Positions 42,130 to 50,326 of a stretch of 64,000 nucleotides of DNA are shown piece after piece. The notes under the pieces were generated by a model. It was not told where the DNA came from. It worked only from the letters and a program-made list of their open reading frames with translations, and made no database searches. Numbering within the stretch: position 1 is the stretch's first letter; each line of letters opens with the position of its first letter. The position numbers and the translations under genes were made by a program. This DNA comes from an uncultured Alphaproteobacteria bacterium (GTDB lineage Bacteria; Pseudomonadota; Alphaproteobacteria; Rhodobacterales; Rhodobacteraceae). The stretch lies in assembly GCA_902537415.1 (NCBI GenBank), contig CACBBC010000002.1, positions 1 to 64,000 on the forward strand, written 5' to 3'.

Positions 42130-43437
42130 ATGAAATTTATAAGGACTAAAGCAGTCGCACTTTTCTTGCTCTTTTTCTCGATATCGCCATCCTTCGCCAA
42201 AACAGAGATTCATTGGTGGTATGGAAATAGTGGGTTCTTGGGAGACGTAATTATAGAAATAGCGAAAAGATTTAATGAGTCTCAAGACGATATCGTAGTT
42301 ATTCCTACTGGCAAAGGAAGTTATGAAGATAACTTATCAGCTACAATTGCAGCTTACAGAGCTGGAGACCATCCACACTATACACAGGTCTACGATGCAG
42401 GCGCCGCTATCATGGTTGCTCAAGTGAAAAATGGAGTGGTAATTGGTTTTGAAGAAATGGGGGAAAAATACGGCATAGACGTAAATGCAGACAACTACAT
42501 TCCCCAAGTAAAAAACTTTTATGCCGATGCTGATGGCAAAATGATTGGAGTACCCTTTAATAGTTCAACATGTATCATGTATGCAAACATGGATATACTG
42601 AAAAAAGTTGGAGTTGACGTACCGACGACTTATGAGGAATTTGAAGAAATAGCTCAAAAGATTAAAGACGCAGGATACATTCCGCTCGTTCAAAGTCATG
42701 ATCCCTGGATTTGGACTGAAAACTTTTTTTCAAGGCACAATTTATTAATGACAGATGGAAACAATGGATTTGATGACGTTCCAACCAAAACTTTGTTCTC
42801 TGAAACTCCGGAGTTTATAACTCATTGGACAAAGGTAAAAGAATGGCATGATAAAGGTTGGTATGCCTACAAGGGAAGAGGATGGGGTGATAACCAAGCT
42901 CCGTTTAACGCAGGTGAAGCGGCTTTTTGGTTTGGCTCTTCTGGTTCTTTTGGTGGAATAAAGGATTTACCAATTAATTTTACTACCAATCAAATTCCTT
43001 ACTGGAGCTCAATTACAGGCGGCAAGGCATATCCCACTTTTATTGGTGGCGCGGCAAACTGGATCTTAAATGGCCATACTGAAGAGGAATACGCTGCGCT
43101 AGCAAAGTTCATCAAGTTTATGGGCTCACCCGAAATGGACCTTTATTATCATAATACTACTGGTTATACAGTCGTGACCAAAGGTGGTGGACAGCTTGCA
43201 GAAACAATAAATTTTTACAGAACTTCACCGTATCATAAAACCGCTCCAGAACAGTTAAATCTGGAAGGCGCAACTATTCCTGGTGGATATAGAGCAGGAA
43301 ATTGGCCACAAATAAGGGAGGTTATTTATGAGAATTTCCCAAAAATCTTGACTGGTGAGCTTTCAGTAGAAGAAGCTATGAAAAGAACCGATGAAGGAGC
43401 ATCAAAATTGCTTGCTCAGTTTGCTAAGACTTTGTAA
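42130..43437 (+). CDS. ugpB: sn-Glycerol-3-phosphate ABC transporter substrate-binding protein
   Basis: UgpB captures glycerol-3-phosphate and glycerophosphodiesters in the periplasm. At 435 residues it equals E. coli UgpB (438). A signal peptide (AVALFLLFFSISPSFA) precedes the mature start TEIHWWYGNS. Family-specific stretches are PTGKGSYEDNLSATIAAYRAG, VPFNSSTCIMYANMD, and GGAANWILNG, with GNWPQIREVI near the end. It heads ugpBAEC in the order ugpB-A-E-C. A Pho-box-like element lies upstream. A strong stem-loop follows the stop codon and should raise its dosage over the permeases. Confidence 0.95.
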   Translation: MKFIRTKAVALFLLFFSISPSFAKTEIHWWYGNSGFLGDVIIEIAKRFNESQDDIVVIPTGKGSYEDNLSATIAAYRAGDHPHYTQVYDAGAAIMVAQVKNGVVIGFEEMGEKYGIDVNADNYIPQVKNFYADADGKMIGVPFNSSTCIMYANMDILKKVGVDVPTTYEEFEEIAQKIKDAGYIPLVQSHDPWIWTENFFSRHNLLMTDGNNGFDDVPTKTLFSETPEFITHWTKVKEWHDKGWYAYKGRGWGDNQAPFNAGEAAFWFGSSGSFGGIKDLPINFTTNQIPYWSSITGGKAYPTFIGGAANWILNGHTEEEYAALAKFIKFMGSPEMDLYYHNTTGYTVVTKGGGQLAETINFYRTSPYHKTAPEQLNLEGATIPGGYRAGNWPQIREVIYENFPKILTGELSVEEAMKRTDEGASKLLAQFAKTL

Positions 43438-43455
43438 GCCAATCAAAAATAATAT

Positions 43456-43484
43456 GGAGGGAGGGGTTTTCCTCCCTCCTTTTT
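43456..43484 (+). terminator. Intercistronic stem-loop / partial terminator after ugpB
   Basis: GGAGGGAGG (43456-43464) and CCTCCCTCC (43471-43479) form a perfect 9-bp GC-rich stem, loop GGTTTT, followed by five T. It begins 19 nt past the ugpB stop and ends 4 nt before ugpA. As an intrinsic-type terminator inside an operon it would attenuate the downstream permease genes. The 5' arm itself contains GGAGG. Confidence 0.85.
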
Positions 43485-43488
43485 GCTA

Positions 43489-44367
43489 ATGAAAAAAGTA
43501 CAATTTAAATCCAAATATACCCAATATATTTTTTTAGCTCCAACGCTAATAATTATATCAATTTTTCTTTATCTTCCTATAGTGCAAACGTTTAGAGATG
43601 CATTCACGACACAAGATGCGTTCGGCTTCGGTAGGTTTTTTGCAGGATGGGACAACTTTAAATTTGTGCTATCAGATCCCTCATATCTTGTAGCACTTAA
43701 ATTCACTTTTATTTACATATTTGTCATAACTGTTATCTCTTGCTCTTTAGGGCTGTTATTGGCGGTTCAGGCCAATAAAGTTATACATGGAAAAAGCGCT
43801 TACAAGACCCTTTTGATTTGGCCGTATGCTATAGCTCCTGCAGTTGTTGGGGTAACTGCTCAATATTTTTTTAGCGAAAGGTTTGGTATCCTATATGCTC
43901 TATTTAATTCTCTATGGGGGTTTGACTGGACCGCAAATATTTTTGATGCCTATATCTACTTATTCATAGCGGGATCTTGGAAACAAATCAGCGCGAACTT
44001 TATTTTTTTTCTTGCCGGGTTGCAAACGATACAAAAATCAGTTATCGAAGCTTCTTTAATTGATTGCAGAAGCAGTCTGCGTCGGTTCTGGACAATCACT
44101 TTCCCCCTACTAATGCCAACAACGTTCTTTCTCGTGATTATCAATATCACTTATGGTTTTTTCGACACCTTCGGGATTATTGATACTACGACGATTGGAG
44201 CGCCTTCAGGGGAAACTAAAACTCTAGTATATAAAGCATATATAGACGGTTTTCGAGGATTAGATTTGGGAGCTGCGGGTGCTCAGTCAATAATTATGAT
44301 GCTATTAGTACTCATCATAACAATAATTCAGTTTCGTTACATAGAAAGGAGGATTCACTACAATTGA
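43489..44367 (+). CDS. ugpA: sn-Glycerol-3-phosphate ABC transporter permease
   Basis: A 292-residue six-helix permease; the first helix is IFLAPTLIIISIFLYLPI. The EAA motif lies around VIEASLIDCRSSLRRFWTITFPLLMP. ATG 43489 is preferred over a TTG at 43483, giving the usual basic N-terminus MKKVQFK. There is no ribosome site because the immediately preceding bases are the 3' arm of the ugpB stem-loop. It couples to ugpE by a TGATG overlap. It forms the membrane channel with UgpE. Confidence 0.93.
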   Translation: MKKVQFKSKYTQYIFLAPTLIIISIFLYLPIVQTFRDAFTTQDAFGFGRFFAGWDNFKFVLSDPSYLVALKFTFIYIFVITVISCSLGLLLAVQANKVIHGKSAYKTLLIWPYAIAPAVVGVTAQYFFSERFGILYALFNSLWGFDWTANIFDAYIYLFIAGSWKQISANFIFFLAGLQTIQKSVIEASLIDCRSSLRRFWTITFPLLMPTTFFLVIINITYGFFDTFGIIDTTTIGAPSGETKTLVYKAYIDGFRGLDLGAAGAQSIIMMLLVLIITIIQFRYIERRIHYN

Positions 44368-45218
44368 TGATCAATCGTCTTACTCAAATGTTTGCACACT
44401 TTATATTACTATTGGGAGTTTTACTTATGGTAATTCCTATTTGGCTAGCCTTTACAAGCTCAACCCATGATAATGTGACCCTAATAACAGAAGGGATGCA
44501 GTGGTACCCAGGACCTCTATTTATCGAAAATTATGACGAGGTGTTGAACGAAAAAGGGGGGTTTTCAGAAGAAATAACAGCTACTGGCATGCTGATAAAT
44601 AGTTTTATAATGGGGCTAGGGATCGCCACACTTAAGGTTATTATTTCGATGATGGCTGCTTATTCACTCGTTTATTTCCGATTTAGATTAGCCACACCCA
44701 TTTTCTGGTTTATCTTCATAACTTTGTTAGTTCCCTTAGAGGTCAGAATATTTCCCAGCTACAAAATTGTATCTGATATAGGCTTGACAAACAGCTATAC
44801 TGGCCTCGTACTCCCATTAGTTGCCTCGGCAACTGCAGTCTTTTTCTTTAGACAATTTTATAAGTCAGTTCCTGATGAACTTCTTGAGTCAGCCAAGCTT
44901 GATGGAGCTAATAGCTGGAGATTTTTTATTGACTTTTTAGTGCCCCTTTCAAAAACGATGATTGCAGCGATGTTTATTTTTATGTTTGTTTTTGGATACA
45001 GCCAATACTTATGGCCTCTTTTAATGACTACTGATGAGAAGTACTGGACAGTTGTAATGGGGATGAAATTAATCTATGTCGAATTATACGAAGGTGTGTC
45101 TTTACCTAGAGTGGGGCAAAGGTTTGCGTATATTATACTATCAATAATACCGCCCGTTCTCATTGTTGTTTTGTTGCAACGTTGGTTTATTAAGGGTCTT
45201 ATACAAACGGAGAAGTGA
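44367..45218 (+). CDS. ugpE: sn-Glycerol-3-phosphate ABC transporter permease
   Basis: A 283-residue permease partner of UgpA with six helices (first: FILLLGVLLMVIPIWLAF). It contains WYPGPLFIENYDEVLN typical of UgpE, and the EAA loop LLESAKLDGANSWRFFIDFLVPLSK. Its ATG shares one base with the ugpA stop (TGATG), with AAAGGAGG 13 nt upstream. It ends immediately before ugpC. Confidence 0.94.
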   Translation: MINRLTQMFAHFILLLGVLLMVIPIWLAFTSSTHDNVTLITEGMQWYPGPLFIENYDEVLNEKGGFSEEITATGMLINSFIMGLGIATLKVIISMMAAYSLVYFRFRLATPIFWFIFITLLVPLEVRIFPSYKIVSDIGLTNSYTGLVLPLVASATAVFFFRQFYKSVPDELLESAKLDGANSWRFFIDFLVPLSKTMIAAMFIFMFVFGYSQYLWPLLMTTDEKYWTVVMGMKLIYVELYEGVSLPRVGQRFAYIILSIIPPVLIVVLLQRWFIKGLIQTEK

Positions 45219-46274
45219 ATGAGTTTTATAAACCTTAAGAACGTTGTAAAAGTATATCCAGATGGAACCCAGGCTATTTTCAACTCTTCTTTATCGATTG
45301 AGAAGGGTGAATTAGTTGTCTTTGTTGGGCCCAGCGGTTGTGGAAAGTCAACATTACTTAGAATGATAGCTGGGTTAGAAGACGTAACGGAGGGAGAAAT
45401 AGACCTAGATGGAAACAGAATTAATGAAATAGACCCCTCTGAGAGGGATATAGCAATGGTTTTCCAGAATTATGCCTTATACCCCCATATGTCAGTCTAT
45501 AATAATATTGCTTATGGCCTAAGAAGTAGAGGAATAAAAAAACTGGAAATAGAAGCACAGGTTACAAATGTTTCAGAATTACTTCAAATTGGCGATCTAT
45601 TGAGTAAAAAACCAGGTCAACTATCAGGAGGACAAAGACAACGCGTTGCCATGGGGAGAGCAATAGCTCGTGATCCAAAAGTATTTTTATTCGATGAACC
45701 ACTTTCAAATTTAGACGCAAAACTACGGGTCCAGGTGCGACTGGAAATAAAAAAATTACAAAGAAAAATGGGAACGACTAGTATTTTCGTTACTCATGAT
45801 CAAACTGAAGCAATGACCCTGGGTGATCGATTAGTTGTTATGAATAAAGGAGTGATGGAGCAAGTGGGTACTCCAATGGAAATTTATTATCACCCCAAAA
45901 CTAAATTTGTAGCAGAATTTATCGGCACTCCTAGCATGAATTTCATCACAGGCAGTATAAAAGATAAGACCTTTAAAGCTTCGAGTTTCGCTGTACCAGC
46001 TAAATATGAAGATAAAGATGATGTTATCCTAGGAGTGAGGCCTGAAGATATATCAATCACTAAAGCTACAACCGGTGTCAAATGTAAGGTGGAGCTTATT
46101 GAAAAACTTGGTTCGAGTACCGTCATATACTGTGTTGATATGAAGGAAAATCAACTTTGCGTAAGTACTCAATCACGTGCTAGCGTGGAGGTAGGAGACA
46201 CCATACACATATCTACAAATAATAAAGCCTTGCATTTTTTTGATAGGGAAACTTCTAAAGCGTTAACTAAATAG
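45219..46274 (+). CDS. ugpC: sn-Glycerol-3-phosphate ABC transporter ATP-binding protein
   Basis: A 351-residue MalK-type ATPase energising Ugp uptake. It has Walker A VGPSGCGKSTLLRM, Q-loop MVFQNYALYPHM, signature LSGGQRQRVAMGR, Walker B VFLFDEPLSNLDA and switch His in VTHDQTEAM. A C-terminal TOBE domain (from about residue 240, GVRPEDISI) is the regulatory part. The start ATG follows the ugpE stop directly. It ends the ugpBAEC operon; the 183-nt gap after it shows no clear terminator. Confidence 0.95.
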   Translation: MSFINLKNVVKVYPDGTQAIFNSSLSIEKGELVVFVGPSGCGKSTLLRMIAGLEDVTEGEIDLDGNRINEIDPSERDIAMVFQNYALYPHMSVYNNIAYGLRSRGIKKLEIEAQVTNVSELLQIGDLLSKKPGQLSGGQRQRVAMGRAIARDPKVFLFDEPLSNLDAKLRVQVRLEIKKLQRKMGTTSIFVTHDQTEAMTLGDRLVVMNKGVMEQVGTPMEIYYHPKTKFVAEFIGTPSMNFITGSIKDKTFKASSFAVPAKYEDKDDVILGVRPEDISITKATTGVKCKVELIEKLGSSTVIYCVDMKENQLCVSTQSRASVEVGDTIHISTNNKALHFFDRETSKALTK

Positions 46275-46457
46275 ATTTCTGTAAGCTTTTTCGCCTTATT
46301 ATTGAAGAGAGACAAGGGCATCTTAGTTCATTTGACAAACAACTAAAGAATTAAATGCTAATTGTTTAATCTATAAGCATAGTTTGTACCCATACAAATA
46401 GGTAAAAAATAAGGACGATGTTTTGCTTGTTCTTGCTTTAAGTTACATTCCGTTGTC

Positions 46458-47285
46458 TTAAAAAGCCAGCCCTCTTTCGCTGAGATAAGAAAATGCAAGT
46501 GGTATTTCTCCATAGTTTTTGAGTTCTAGGATTAAATGTGGGTTGCTCTCTAAGAAACTTAGGGATTGGAAAACAGAATGCCAATTAATTGTTCCATTGC
46601 CGGGTGCTTGGTGTCGGTCTGCATAACCATCACCATCTTGAATATGAACATGCTTCAATAGATTGCCTGCGTCTTCAACAAAAATATCGACGGGTGGGGC
46701 TTTAGAAGCAAGCCCTGCTATATGTGCATGACCAGTATCTATCGAAAGCTTTAGAGAATTAGATTCAATGCTCTCAACTAGCTGCCTTCTAGTCTGTGGA
46801 TTGATATCCTTAATATTTTCCATAACCAACTCGACTCCTTCATTTTCTGCAATCTTTAGAGCTGGAGAAATAATTCTTGCTACTACGTCAAAGACTTGTT
46901 CCAATGCTCGCTTACCATTGTAGATATTGAATCTATTAAATTCGTGCCAGTTATCAAATGGTGAGTGCATAACCATTTGTATCGCACCGGTTTCTGCTGC
47001 TGCTTCTACCCCTTGACAAAGTCTTTTAGAGATTACTTTTGCAACCTCAGAGTCAAAGCAAGAAAAGTCTAAACCCCAAAATGGGCCATGCACCCCCAGT
47101 CTTCCATTAAACCCTTTCAGTTTCTTTTTAGCAGTTTGAGCAATATTTTTCCAATCTTCGTTTATGTAAATTTCATTGCTGACGAAATCTTGAAGTTCTA
47201 AATCTCTTTCATCATCGAATAACCAAGGTTTATGATTTTCAACTTCACTTATTGGCATTGCCGCCCCAATTTTAAATGGTTTCAT
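46458..47285 (-). CDS. Sugar phosphate isomerase/epimerase-like TIM-barrel protein
   Basis: A 275-residue member of the xylose-isomerase-like/AP-endonuclease-2 TIM-barrel fold. Probable metal ligands are ELVMENIKD, LSIDTGHAHIAGL, VHIQDGDGYADRHQAPGNG and LILELKNYGE. The pattern of Glu-Asp-His-Glu matches the family, members of which act on ketoses, inositol intermediates or DNA. The substrate is unknown. It has a strong ribosome site (AAAAGGAG). Its position next to ugpC and a glycerol-channel gene suggests a role in phosphorus-stress metabolism, which is inference. A degenerate Pho-box-like repeat precedes it. Confidence 0.8.
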   Translation of the reverse strand: MKPFKIGAAMPISEVENHKPWLFDDERDLELQDFVSNEIYINEDWKNIAQTAKKKLKGFNGRLGVHGPFWGLDFSCFDSEVAKVISKRLCQGVEAAAETGAIQMVMHSPFDNWHEFNRFNIYNGKRALEQVFDVVARIISPALKIAENEGVELVMENIKDINPQTRRQLVESIESNSLKLSIDTGHAHIAGLASKAPPVDIFVEDAGNLLKHVHIQDGDGYADRHQAPGNGTINWHSVFQSLSFLESNPHLILELKNYGEIPLAFSYLSERGLAF

Positions 47286-47322
47286 CTGAGATCTCCTTTT
47301 AAGGTCAGCATCTTCCAGTTTT

Positions 47323-47350
47323 ATTACAAAAAAATGAAAATTTTATCAAA
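47323..47350 (-). promoter_or_regulatory. Degenerate Pho-box-like repeat upstream of the TIM-barrel gene
   Basis: On the minus strand, TTTGAT, TTTCAT and TGTAAT occur at an 11-bp period, 38 nt before the gene start. The half-sites match TGTCAT poorly and the region is very AT-rich, so this may be chance. No good -10 follows at the expected place. Confidence 0.3.
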
Positions 47351-47472
47351 AATTTCTAATTATTTATGTCGCTTTTTTAAAATAAAATTTACTTATTAGT
47401 AAGCAAAAAAGATAAACTTCAATAATCGGATACAATGTTAAAAGACTAGAAAAGCAAAAGAGAAAAAATTGA

Positions 47473-48129
47473 ATGACATATAAAAAAAACATAGCAGAGT
47501 TTATAGGTACCTCTTTTTTATTAGGGACGATAGTCGGCTCAGGCATAATGAGTGAAAGGCTTTCAGCAGGAATTGAGTCTTTGGCTTTATTAGGAAATAC
47601 CATAGCTACAGGAGCGATTTTATTTGTTATGATCACAATTCTAGCTCCAGTTTCGGGCGCTCATTTCAATCCAGCTGTATCACTAGTTATGCGTTTAAGA
47701 GGGAATCTTAATAATGTTGAGCTTTCTACATACTTACTTTCCCAAATAGCGGGATCAGTTTTTGGAACCTGGGTTGCTCATTTTATGTTTGATGTAAGTA
47801 TCATACAATTTTCGTCAAAGATAAGAACGGGCTCACCAATTTATATTGCCGAGTTCGTTGCGACTTTTGGCCTAATTTTTACTATATTGCTAGGATCAAG
47901 ATATAGTCCCAGAAAGGTACCCGCATTAGTAGGCTTATATATAACAGGTGCTTATTGGTTCACCTCTTCTACCAGTTTTGCTAACCCAGCAGTAACATTC
48001 GCTAGGACCTTGACGGATACATTTTCAGGCATTAATTTCTCTGATCTTCCCTTTTTTATATTATTTCAAGTATTAGGTGGAGTTTCTGCACTTACTGTTT
48101 GTAACCTAATTGAAAATGGTAGGAAATGA
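47473..48129 (+). CDS. MIP-family channel (aquaporin/aquaglyceroporin-like)
   Basis: A 218-residue six-helix major intrinsic protein. The two pore half-helices are intact: HFNPAVSLVM (about residue 65) and FANPAVTFART (about residue 172). MIP channels pass water, glycerol or metalloids such as arsenite. The residues of the selectivity filter cannot be assigned by eye. Its place beside ugpBAEC and a phosphodiesterase makes glycerol or alcohol efflux plausible, as glycerol is released when phosphodiesters are stripped of phosphate. It is transcribed alone, divergent from the TIM-barrel gene. Confidence 0.88.
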   Translation: MTYKKNIAEFIGTSFLLGTIVGSGIMSERLSAGIESLALLGNTIATGAILFVMITILAPVSGAHFNPAVSLVMRLRGNLNNVELSTYLLSQIAGSVFGTWVAHFMFDVSIIQFSSKIRTGSPIYIAEFVATFGLIFTILLGSRYSPRKVPALVGLYITGAYWFTSSTSFANPAVTFARTLTDTFSGINFSDLPFFILFQVLGGVSALTVCNLIENGRK

Positions 48130-48203
48130 TGTTATGCGGTTGAATTAGGCGGACCTCTTATGTTTGTATACTATAAAAAGGCGCCCTAATTTACTCATTT
48201 AAG

Positions 48204-48593
48204 CTACAGCTTTTCGACCATCAGATGCCAATGCCATGAGTTTGGTTTATCATGTTCTTGCATAGTAAGCCGATTAAATTCAAAATCCTTAAATATCGAC
48301 GTTAATTCGTTGGCAGTACAATAATAATGAGGATGAGCCTTATCGCTTTCAGAGTCTGAATTGACAATCCAAGTGTTTGTGGAAATCTCTTTGCAATCGA
48401 ATTCACTTTTTAAAAGGTCAATTCTTTTCTTAGGGAGCATGGTTCCATGAAACGTGCCTCCAGGTTTCAGTACTCTTTTTATCTCATTTACAGTATAGAT
48501 TAAAATATTGTGATTACCATGGTAAATCACATTCCACGATAACACGTGATCGAAGTAATCATTAGCAAAGGGTAATTGATCCATTTTTCCAAG
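48204..48593 (-). pseudogene. C-terminal fragment of a class I SAM methyltransferase
   Basis: The frame from about 48593 encodes roughly the last 130 residues of a small-molecule methyltransferase. MDQLPFANDYFDHVLSWN is the mid-domain acidic/aromatic region and NEIKRVLKPGG the later strand-helix, followed by AHPHYYC and a C-terminal NSWHWHLMVEK. The N-terminal Rossmann half with the GxGxG SAM site is missing. In frame, codons for VLGK precede the ATG at 48584, but beyond that the sequence belongs to the phnD fragment. This is a remnant with no expected activity, although ATG 48584 could still give a 126-residue peptide. Confidence 0.85.
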
Positions 48594-48601
48594 TACTGTT
48601 T

Positions 48602-48853
48602 TTATAGAAATACAAAATCTAATTTCTTTCCTCTCAAAGCCTCTGCTGTTGCAGTTTGATTGCTTACGGCAAAAAATTCAAAAGTATCACCAGTGGCTTT
48701 TTCTAAAGCTTCCTTAAATGGTCCCCACTCAGAGATAAGAGCATCCATTCCTTCAATATCAGTAACAGCCATTTTGTAATTTTTCGCTGAAACTACTGAG
48801 CCTATCCCTAGGGATAAGCATATTAACAATATAGTTTTAATAACAAATTTCAT
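48602..48853 (-). pseudogene. phnD: N-terminal fragment of a phosphonate-binding protein (phnD remnant)
   Basis: Encodes 83 residues: a signal peptide (KTILLICLSLGIGSVVSA) then TDIEGMDALISEWGPFKEAL and ATAEALRGKKLDFVFL, the first part of a PhnD-type periplasmic binding protein (about 300 residues when whole). The start ATG 48853 has a perfect GGAG. The frame ends in TAA exactly where the family continues into its ligand-binding core. Beyond the stop the sequence becomes the methyltransferase fragment. A functional phnD is expected outside the window, upstream of phnE. Confidence 0.85.
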
Positions 48854-48975
48854 AATTAACTCCTTGCTTTTCCTTACCATGAAAGAGTTCATTAACGCTT
48901 TTGTGGCAGAAACCTAATAAATTTTTGACAATTTTATACCCTCATAAGATATCCACGATATTATTTCTTTTTCAG

Positions 48976-49015
48976 AAAAAAAGGGAGAACTCTACAGGCA
49001 CTAGATTCTCCCTTT
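48976..49015 (-). terminator. Rho-independent terminator, minus strand
   Basis: AAAGGGAGAA (48980-48989) and TTCTCCCTTT (49006-49015) form a perfect 10-bp stem with a 16-nt loop. On the minus strand it is followed by a T run (A at 48976-48980). It lies about 264 nt past the acyltransferase stop and 127 nt upstream of the phnD remnant, so it ends a transcript coming from the right. Confidence 0.75.
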
Positions 49016-49019
49016 GAGG

Positions 49020-49278
49020 GAAACGAGATCTAATTGTATTCAGATAAATAATACAAAAAGATAACATTATTATGAATTTTTTTAGTCATCAATTTTCTCA
49101 TTCAGTCTAAAGTCCAAGTTTCTCAGAGCGCTTGGTTTTATTGGGAAAAGGCCAAAAGAGAACATAACCATCTCTAGTTCGGGTTAGATAAATCTACCTT
49201 TTAGTTTCGTTTTCTTTAGCTAATGTTGGTAACCTACTGATTGTTTGACGCTGTGTTGACCCAGCTCTGATTTATAGC
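49020..49278. other. Gene-free spacer with possible decayed reading frames
   Basis: No convincing gene is visible in this stretch. On the minus strand there is a 28-codon frame (about 49167-49081) and, in another phase, a frame encoding TRTRDGYVLFWPFPNK, which reads like protein but has no proper start. Together with the adjacent truncated genes it may be degraded coding sequence. Confidence 0.35.
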
Positions 49279-50112
49279 CTAAGACCAATCATAGGTTTGG
49301 CGCCTGAGATATTCTGTGACCACATTCCGGTTTTCCATTTCAGCTAGTTTGGAACTGTGTATAGAGGGACGCATCGTGACAGTTAAATTTGTCCCCATTC
49401 TTCTACAAATTTCCCTAAACATAAGTGAATAACCAAGCGTAAAGCTTATTTTTCTCACAATTTGAAATAACGCTGAATTACGTCCCTCAAAGTAGAACGG
49501 AATAGTAGTTGTGTCAGGCTGCAACGCTAATTTCGCAACAAATGTTTTCCACGGCGCATCACTTGCAGTTCCAAATATATTTGGCGCTAATGATATGGCA
49601 CCTGCTGGGAAGATTATAAGTGCACCACCATTTCTGAGGTGTTCCAACGCTCCACGGCGAGACTCCATATTTGTTTCAAGCGCAATTTTCGTCTCTGCAA
49701 AATCTATTGGCAGGATTTTGTCCATTACCGCTGGTGCCTGTCTCAATACCCTGTGGGTAATGATTTTATAGTCCTGCCGTACTTCGGCCATAATTGAACA
49801 TAAGGCAAGTCCATCTATTACACCATATGGATGATTAGCGATGGTCACGACCCGTCCAGTAGACGGTATGGACGCCATTATTCCATTTGAAACTTCTCGA
49901 CGGATGTCTAGTTCGATACGCAGTCGGTCAAGTGCATCTGACCAAAAATATTCTGGATTTAGATTATCATTTATATAGTCAAAATACAGTTTTTCTATAC
50001 GCGGTTGCCCCGTTAATTTTTCTAAGTAGCGGATTATTTTATTAGAAATTACACCCATTTCTCCATCGGCGAATGAAAACACAGGGTGTGTCTGACTTCT
50101 ATTTTGCAACAT
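49279..50112 (-). CDS. PlsC/hemolysin-type phospholipid acyltransferase
   Basis: A 277-residue acyltransferase-fold protein. The block-I motif is ANHPYGVIDGL (H followed by Asp, six residues later), the HPxGxxDG form of the hemolysin-like/ornithine-lipid group rather than the HX4D of ordinary PlsC. Block III reads IIFPAGAISLAPN and the region ending WKTFVAKLALQPDTTTIPFYF is intact. No clear membrane helices; it probably binds the membrane surface. Members act in phosphatidic acid or ornithine-lipid synthesis. It has a strong GCAGGAG site. A Pho-box-like repeat upstream suggests induction by phosphate limitation and membrane-lipid remodelling, which is inference. Confidence 0.83.
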   Translation of the reverse strand: MLQNRSQTHPVFSFADGEMGVISNKIIRYLEKLTGQPRIEKLYFDYINDNLNPEYFWSDALDRLRIELDIRREVSNGIMASIPSTGRVVTIANHPYGVIDGLALCSIMAEVRQDYKIITHRVLRQAPAVMDKILPIDFAETKIALETNMESRRGALEHLRNGGALIIFPAGAISLAPNIFGTASDAPWKTFVAKLALQPDTTTIPFYFEGRNSALFQIVRKISFTLGYSLMFREICRRMGTNLTVTMRPSIHSSKLAEMENRNVVTEYLRRQTYDWS

Positions 50113-50166
50113 CTAAACTCCTGCCTCAGGGATAGTTAAATGATGTAACAAATAATTAATGAATTT

Positions 50167-50183
50167 ATGAAAAATTAATGACA
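50167..50183 (-). promoter_or_regulatory. Pho-box-like repeat upstream of the acyltransferase gene
   Basis: On the minus strand, TGTCAT (50183-50178) and TTTCAT (50172-50167) are spaced 11 bp with the AT-rich 5-mer TAATT between. It ends 54 nt before the acyltransferase start, a normal Pho-box promoter distance. One half-site is a perfect match. Confidence 0.6.
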
Positions 50184-50276
50184 TCCACGTGAGTAAGTTC
50201 TCAAGTTTTGATTGTACTTTTTCAATCAAATTAGATTGAACAATATAATTACTAACTTAAATGATGGTTTAAAAAT

Positions 50277-50304
50277 TTTCATCAAATTGTCATCAATCTT
50301 TAAC
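50277..50304 (+). promoter_or_regulatory. Pho-box-like triple repeat in front of the candidate sRNA
   Basis: TTTCAT (50277), TGTCAT (50288) and TTTAAC (50299) recur at an exact 11-bp period. GATAAA (50313) or TAAATG (50315) follow at 8-10 nt as -10 candidates, placing transcription start near 50325-50327. The middle half-site is perfect and the third is weak. Confidence 0.55.
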
Positions 50305-50326
50305 ATTTAAAAGATAAATGATGTTC

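Noticed and set aside
48145-48195. Inverted repeat AATTAGG...CCTAATT between the aquaporin gene and the methyltransferase fragment
   Set aside because: Only 7 bp with a loop of about 40 nt and no T run; not a convincing terminator or operator.
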